A stretch of DNA of 64,000 bases from positions 25,632 through 89,631 of the forward strand of contig SHXW01000004.1 in the NCBI GenBank assembly GCA_009693115.1. Reading direction: 5' to 3'. Position numbers and translations under genes: made by a program. The notes under the pieces are model-generated. The model ran no database searches. It was not told the origin of the DNA and worked only from the letters and a program-made list of their open reading frames with translations. Positions 60,054 to 64,000 of the stretch are shown here, piece by piece; the first letter of the stretch is position 1, and the number at the start of each line of letters is the position of its first letter. The stretch comes from Dehalococcoidia bacterium. GTDB lineage: Bacteria; Chloroflexota; Dehalococcoidia; Lucifugimonadales; Lucifugimonadaceae.

Positions 60054-60641
60054 ATGAAGCTGAAAAACACGGACGCTCTGATCATCGTTGACGTGCAGAT
60101 CGACTTCTGTCCCGGAGGGTCGTTGCCGGTTGCCGGGGGTGATCAGGTCGCCAGGCTCATGTCAGGGGTGGCGGCGCGGTTCAAAGTCGCGGGCGGGCGG
60201 GTATATGCCACGCAGGATTGGCACCCGATGGGCCACTCGTCATTCCTCGACCAGGGCGGCCCGTGGCCGCCGCACTGCGTCCAGGGGACCATGGGCGCGC
60301 TATTTCATCCGGAGCTCAAATTGCCAATTGGGACGACGATCATTCGCAAAGGAGTGAACCCTGAGGTGGACGCCTATTCGGGCTTCCTCGATTCACTCCT
60401 AGAGGAGTCGTTGAAGCGCAACCGGGTGAAGAGGGTCTTCGTGGGCGGGTTGGCGACCGATTACTGCGTCCTAAACACAGTCCTCGACGCGCTGACGCTG
60501 AAATTCGATGCCTATGTCCTCTCCGATGCAGTGGCACCGGCAGATGTGAAGCCGGGCGACGGCGAGGCAGCGCTCGAACAGATGCAGAAGGCCGGAGCAA
60601 AGATCACTACGACAGAGATGGTGCTGGCGACAGAGCCGTAG
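60054..60641 (+). CDS. pncA: Nicotinamidase (PncA family)
   Basis: Isochorismatase-fold amidase of 195 residues that converts nicotinamide to nicotinate. The catalytic triad is Asp in IVDVQIDF, Lys in IIRKGVNPEVDAYSGF and Cys in GLATDYCVLNTVLDA. DWHPMGHSSF holds the metal ligands Asp and two His. The next gene, convergent, is nicotinate phosphoribosyltransferase, which uses its product, so the two form an NAD salvage pair. AGGGGTG precedes the ATG. Confidence 0.93.
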   Translation: MKLKNTDALIIVDVQIDFCPGGSLPVAGGDQVARLMSGVAARFKVAGGRVYATQDWHPMGHSSFLDQGGPWPPHCVQGTMGALFHPELKLPIGTTIIRKGVNPEVDAYSGFLDSLLEESLKRNRVKRVFVGGLATDYCVLNTVLDALTLKFDAYVLSDAVAPADVKPGDGEAALEQMQKAGAKITTTEMVLATEP

Positions 60642-60791
60642 GAACTATTTCAGAGCCCCATTTCCCATCGAGGGCGAGGTGTGACCGACGAGTGCAAACG
60701 AGAGAGATACTTCTCCCTCAGAGCCTATCTTGGGTAATTGCCTGCCCAATTGCCCAGCCCCCTCCCACCAAAGGGTAGGGAAATGGCACGC

Positions 60792-62165
60792 CTATTCGCC
60801 GAGTTCCCGGTCTCTAACTTCCCGTACGACCTCGCGCTGAAGCTCCTTCAGGCGCTGGCTAACCTCGACCGGGTATCTCGGCGCGCTCTGAAGGGCTTTG
60901 TAGCGCGCTGGCACGCGTGTGAATTCCCGCGCGTGTTCGTCCCGCAGGTCGTTCAGGGCCGGAGAACCGTTGATGCGTGCGCCTTCCGTCATCACGTTTT
61001 CCAGCAGCGGTTTCGCGCTCATGGACGGCGCTTCTTCACTTACGAGGGAGATCGTGTCCCTATCGTACGAGCCGTCGCTTGTGTACGTCCGGTAAACCTG
61101 TTTGCAGCCTGGAAGGGACTGCTTTTTTGAGCTCAGCTTGAGTACCGGCCGGCCAGCGTATTCAACCAGTTTGTACGCAGAATCCAGATACGGGGCATCA
61201 GCTGACGTGCCTGCCTTTGTGCCGACGCCATAGCCCTCGAATGGCGTCCCATCGCGGACGAGGCGGTCAACCTCGTACTCGTCCAAGCCTCCAGAGGCGA
61301 ACACGCCGACATCTTTGAAGCCTTCCTCGTCCAGTATTTTTCGCGCCTCGCGGCCAAGATGAGCGAGGTCACCGCTGTCTATGCGGACACCCCGCAGGAC
61401 GTGTCCTTCAGACTCCAGTTCCCTGCCAACCTCGATTGCATTACGGACACCCCGCAGAGTGTCATATGTATCCACGAGGAGAGTGGCGTAGTCCGGAAAG
61501 GCGTGTGTATAAGCGCGGAAGGCCTCGATCTCGGAATCGAAGGCCATTATGAACGAGTGGGCCATCGTTCCGACGACGGGGATCCCGTAGACAGCCCCGG
61601 CCTTCACATTGCTGGTGGCATGATATCCCGCGAGGTAGCCGGTGCGGGCCACCTTCATCGCTGCGTCAGTGCCCTGTGTTCGGCGCGCAGCGAAATCCAC
61701 GACGGATCTGCCGGCCGCGGCGTGGACGACGCGCGATGCCTTGGTGGCGACGGTTGACTGAAATGTGGCCTGATTGAGGAGAAAGGTCTCGGCGATCTGT
61801 GCCTCGATGATAGGGCCGCGCACTTCCAGCACCGGTTCATCACCGAAGCACACCGTGCCCTCCTTCATCGACCGGACGTCGCCTGTGAAACGCAGTTCCG
61901 CCAGGTACTCGATGAACTCTTCGTCGAAGCGATCCAGAGTGCGCAGGTAGTCGATGTCCGCGCCTGTGAACTGGAAGTCCTCCAGGTGATTAAGAATGGC
62001 CTCCAGCCCTGCGAAAACGTAATAGGAGCGGTTCCTAGGGTAGCCGCGGAAGAACAGGCTGAACGTGGCCTGATCAGTCACACCAGCGCGCCAGTAGGCC
62101 TGTGCCATTGTCAGTTCGTACAGGTCAGTGAAGAGGGCGTCTGAAAATTGTGAGTAGCGGTTCAT
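60792..62165 (-). CDS. pncB: Nicotinate phosphoribosyltransferase (PncB)
   Basis: NAD salvage enzyme of about 457 residues that makes nicotinate mononucleotide. TDLYELTMAQAYWRAG opens the conserved part. FAARRTQGTDAAMKVAR (catalytic His is replaced by the Arg-rich segment), VGTMAHSFIMAF, LVDTYDTLRGVRNAI, GVRIDSGDLAHLGREARKIL and FEGYGVGTKAG are the family's markers. The ATG at 62165 (MNRYSQF) is preferred over an upstream start at 62285, which would add 40 basic residues of no resemblance to the family. Confidence 0.93.
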   Translation of the reverse strand: MNRYSQFSDALFTDLYELTMAQAYWRAGVTDQATFSLFFRGYPRNRSYYVFAGLEAILNHLEDFQFTGADIDYLRTLDRFDEEFIEYLAELRFTGDVRSMKEGTVCFGDEPVLEVRGPIIEAQIAETFLLNQATFQSTVATKASRVVHAAAGRSVVDFAARRTQGTDAAMKVARTGYLAGYHATSNVKAGAVYGIPVVGTMAHSFIMAFDSEIEAFRAYTHAFPDYATLLVDTYDTLRGVRNAIEVGRELESEGHVLRGVRIDSGDLAHLGREARKILDEEGFKDVGVFASGGLDEYEVDRLVRDGTPFEGYGVGTKAGTSADAPYLDSAYKLVEYAGRPVLKLSSKKQSLPGCKQVYRTYTSDGSYDRDTISLVSEEAPSMSAKPLLENVMTEGARINGSPALNDLRDEHAREFTRVPARYKALQSAPRYPVEVSQRLKELQREVVREVRDRELGE

Positions 62166-62452
62166 ATCTTGCTCTGTCGGGCTGTATGCGGACCGTTTAC
62201 CACGGTTTCCACGGACGCTGACCGCGAGACGGGGAGCGAAGAGCGTGCTGGCGGAGCCTCGCCGGTTTCTGCGGGGTGTTGGCACGGTGGAAGTGTACGA
62301 GCGGACAAACGATTAATGCGAATTCAAACGAAACTGGATGCACGCGGTACAAAGTGGCTAGCGGCGGGATCCGACGATAAACTGACGTTTTGTGCCCGCC
62401 GGGTAGTGACGCGCTGGCAAATACAGCGCAGGTGCGCTTGGAGGTAATTCTA

Positions 62453-64000
62453 GTGGGACTTATGTGGCTTGTGCCCATCGCCGGAGCGGCGGCAGTGCTC
62501 TTCGCCGCCTGGCTGGCATGGGACGTCCTAAAACGGGACCGGGGCACCAAGGAGATGCAGGACATTGCTGACCGCATCTTTGAGGGGGCGATGGCCTTCC
62601 TTAAGCGGCAGTACATCACCATCGCCCTGCTGGGTGTGGCGGCGGCGGTGGCGATCGGGATAGTCCTGTCGATCCTCTCGAAAGAGGGGAGCGACGTTGT
62701 CAAGGAGTACGGCAAGGTGGGCGTCGGGTGGCGCACCGCCGTGGCGTTCCTGGTGGGTGCGTCCTGCTCGGCGCTTGCCGGGTTCATAGGGATGATCATC
62801 GCCGTCAAGGCGAACCTGCGGACAGCCGCAGGCGCATCGAAGGGCGGCCTGGCGGAAGCGGTGACGATCGCCATGCGGGCGGGCGGGGTATCAGGCTTCC
62901 TGATCGTCGCGCTCAGCCTGATCGGCGTATCAGCCATCTACTATGCCTACGGGGGAAATGAACACCCTGATCTTGCGCCGTTCCTGATCGTAGGGTTCGG
63001 ATTTGGCGCTTCATTCGTTGCTCTGTTCGCCCAACTTGGCGGCGGGATTTACACCAAGGCCGCAGACGTTGGGGCGGATCTGGTGGGCAAGGTTGAAAAG
63101 GGAATCCCTGAAGACGACCCGCGCAACGCCGCCGTGATCGCCGACCTGGTGGGCGATAACGTTGGTGACTGTGCCGGTCGCGGCGCTGACCTGTTTGAGT
63201 CCACTGCGGCAGAGAACATAGGCGCCATGATCCTAGGCGTGGCTGCATTCCTGGCAGCACGCACGGCCGGGTTGGCGAACCCCGAGGTGTGGGTCCTCTT
63301 CCCGCTCGTGCTGCGCTCGTTCGGCCTGTTTGCCTGCGCGCTGGGAATCCTGTCGGTGCGTGCAAAGGAAGGTTCCGACCCGATGAAGGCCCTGAACATG
63401 GGCTACTTCGTCTCAGTGGGTTTTTCAATTGTCGGGCTGGCCGTAACGACTTGGGTGATGATGGGTGACATAGTGTCGAACCCGGAATACATCTTCGCCG
63501 CCGGGCTGGTTGGCATCGCGGCGGGTATCGCCATCGTATTCATCACCCAGTACTACACGGAGCACAAGTACGGGCCTGTAAAAAGTATCGCCGAGGCGTC
63601 TCTAACCGGCCCTGCGACAAACTTCCTCGCCGGGTTCTCCGTTGGGTTGAACTCGACGGTGGCGACCGCACTTGTTGTGGGCATAGGCATCCTGGGCGCC
63701 TACGCACTCGGAAATCAGCTCAAGTTCCCCGGTGCCGCTGGTGACGTAGTCCCGAACGCGGGCCTACTTGGTACGGCTGTCGCGACGATGTCATTGCTCA
63801 TGACTGCCGCGTATGTCTTGGCCATGGATACCTTCGGGCCGATAACGGACAACGCCAACGGCATCGTTGAGATGTCCGGCACGGGCGGCAAGGTCCGGGA
63901 AGTGACCGACTCGATGGACGCAGTGGGCAATACGACGAAGGCTCTGCCCAAGGGGTATGCGATGGGATCGGCGGGACTCGCTGCGTTCCTGCTCTTCGGC
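62453..64000 (+). CDS. hppA: K+-independent H+-translocating pyrophosphatase, N-terminal part (cut by window edge)
   Basis: Integral membrane pump that uses PPi hydrolysis to move protons. The first 516 codons are in the window and the gene continues beyond it. The start is GTG at 62453, eight bases after GGAGG. Substrate-binding motifs are [25 protein letters not shown] and [21 protein letters not shown], followed by [14 protein letters not shown]. Lys496 in [13 protein letters not shown] is the hallmark of K+-independent pumps; K+-dependent types have Ala there. CAGRGADLF differs slightly from the usual CAGMAADLF. About ten membrane segments are visible. PPi-driven proton pumping saves energy in oligotrophs. 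Confidence 0.93.
   Translation, partial: MGLMWLVPIAGAAAVLFAAWLAWDVLKRDRGTKEMQDIADRIFEGAMAFLKRQYITIALLGVAAAVAIGIVLSILSKEGSDVVKEYGKVGVGWRTAVAFLVGASCSALAGFIGMIIAVKANLRTAAGASKGGLAEAVTIAMRAGGVSGFLIVALSLIGVSAIYYAYGGNEHPDLAPFLIVGFGFGASFVALFAQLGGGIYTKAADVGADLVGKVEKGIPEDDPRNAAVIADLVGDNVGDCAGRGADLFESTAAENIGAMILGVAAFLAARTAGLANPEVWVLFPLVLRSFGLFACALGILSVRAKEGSDPMKALNMGYFVSVGFSIVGLAVTTWVMMGDIVSNPEYIFAAGLVGIAAGIAIVFITQYYTEHKYGPVKSIAEASLTGPATNFLAGFSVGLNSTVATALVVGIGILGAYALGNQLKFPGAAGDVVPNAGLLGTAVATMSLLMTAAYVLAMDTFGPITDNANGIVEMSGTGGKVREVTDSMDAVGNTTKALPKGYAMGSAGLAAFLLFG

Noticed and set aside
1..64000. CRISPR arrays, tRNA or rRNA genes, phage integrase or attachment sites
   Set aside because: None seen. The only repeats are hairpins without regular spacers, and no gene gap shows tRNA-like arms. 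The phage-like fragments are confined to the IS insert.

Overview
The window is about 64 kb of GC-rich bacterial DNA with mostly intact genes on both strands and no rRNA, tRNA or CRISPR array that I can see. The gene content is that of a free-living heterotroph rich in organic-acid, N-methylamine and amide catabolism: hydantoinase A/B, D-aminoacylase-type amidohydrolase, sarcosine-oxidase-like flavoproteins, an enolase-superfamily dehydratase, a UxuA-type mannonate dehydratase, a CocE-type hydrolase and a K+-independent H+-pyrophosphatase. This mixture, frequent GTG/TTG starts and small G-rich intergenic hairpins fit a Chloroflexota (SAR202/Dehalococcoidia-like) genome, probably assembled from a metagenome. 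That placement is an inference from content; no marker gene in the window was tested.

Layout. 1-2 kb: small Cys-rich protein, Gfo/Idh/MocA oxidoreductase, pterin carbinolamine dehydratase. 2.4-5.5 kb: pstS-pstC-pstA with no pstB. 5.6-13.4 kb, minus strand: monomeric sarcosine oxidase, hyuA, D-aminoacylase-like amidohydrolase, hyuB and a YbaK-family protein, readable as a route from N-methylhydantoin-like amides to sarcosine and glycine. 13.5-16.9 kb: EVE-domain, DUF1802, TatD and DUF4389 proteins. 17.2-25.8 kb, plus strand: mannonate dehydratase-like, nucleoside hydrolase, a VOC gene broken by one amber codon, MFS transporter, enolase-superfamily enzyme, SDR and CocE-type hydrolase. 26.2-30.4 kb: a two-subunit TPP decarboxylase (ComDE-like) and aconitase. 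30.6-42.5 kb, minus strand: the centrepiece, a tightly overlapped mgsABC-mgdBCDA unit followed by a gmaS-type glutamine-synthetase homologue, i.e. a complete N-methylglutamate pathway for methylamine oxidation, preceded by another SoxB-like flavoprotein and a zinc-type dehydrogenase. 43.2-46.5 kb: TIGR01777 epimerase, crotonase-fold protein, CinA. 46.6-48.6 kb: an IS3-family element split by about 670 bp of phage-like DNA carrying the start of a DNA methyltransferase. 48.9-53.5 kb: a GldA/GldF/GldG-DUF4340 ABC transporter cluster. 53.8-62.2 kb: cysteine desulfurase, an unknown membrane protein, MutS, MBL hydrolase, nicotinamidase and nicotinate phosphoribosyltransferase. 62.5 kb to the edge: H+-translocating pyrophosphatase, cut by the window.

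How it fits together. Two separate loci release methyl groups from N-methyl compounds. In the NMG cluster GmaS would make gamma-glutamylmethylamide, MgsABC N-methylglutamate, and MgdABCD would oxidise this to glutamate plus a C1 unit on tetrahydrofolate or as formaldehyde. In the hydantoinase locus, sarcosine oxidase would give glycine, formaldehyde and peroxide. The large MgdC-like subunit keeps two cysteine sets typical of [2Fe-2S] sites that classical heterotetrameric sarcosine oxidase lacks, which suggests electron transfer to a chain rather than to oxygen. The sugar-acid genes, NAD salvage pair and pyrophosphatase complete the picture of an oligotrophic organic-matter degrader.
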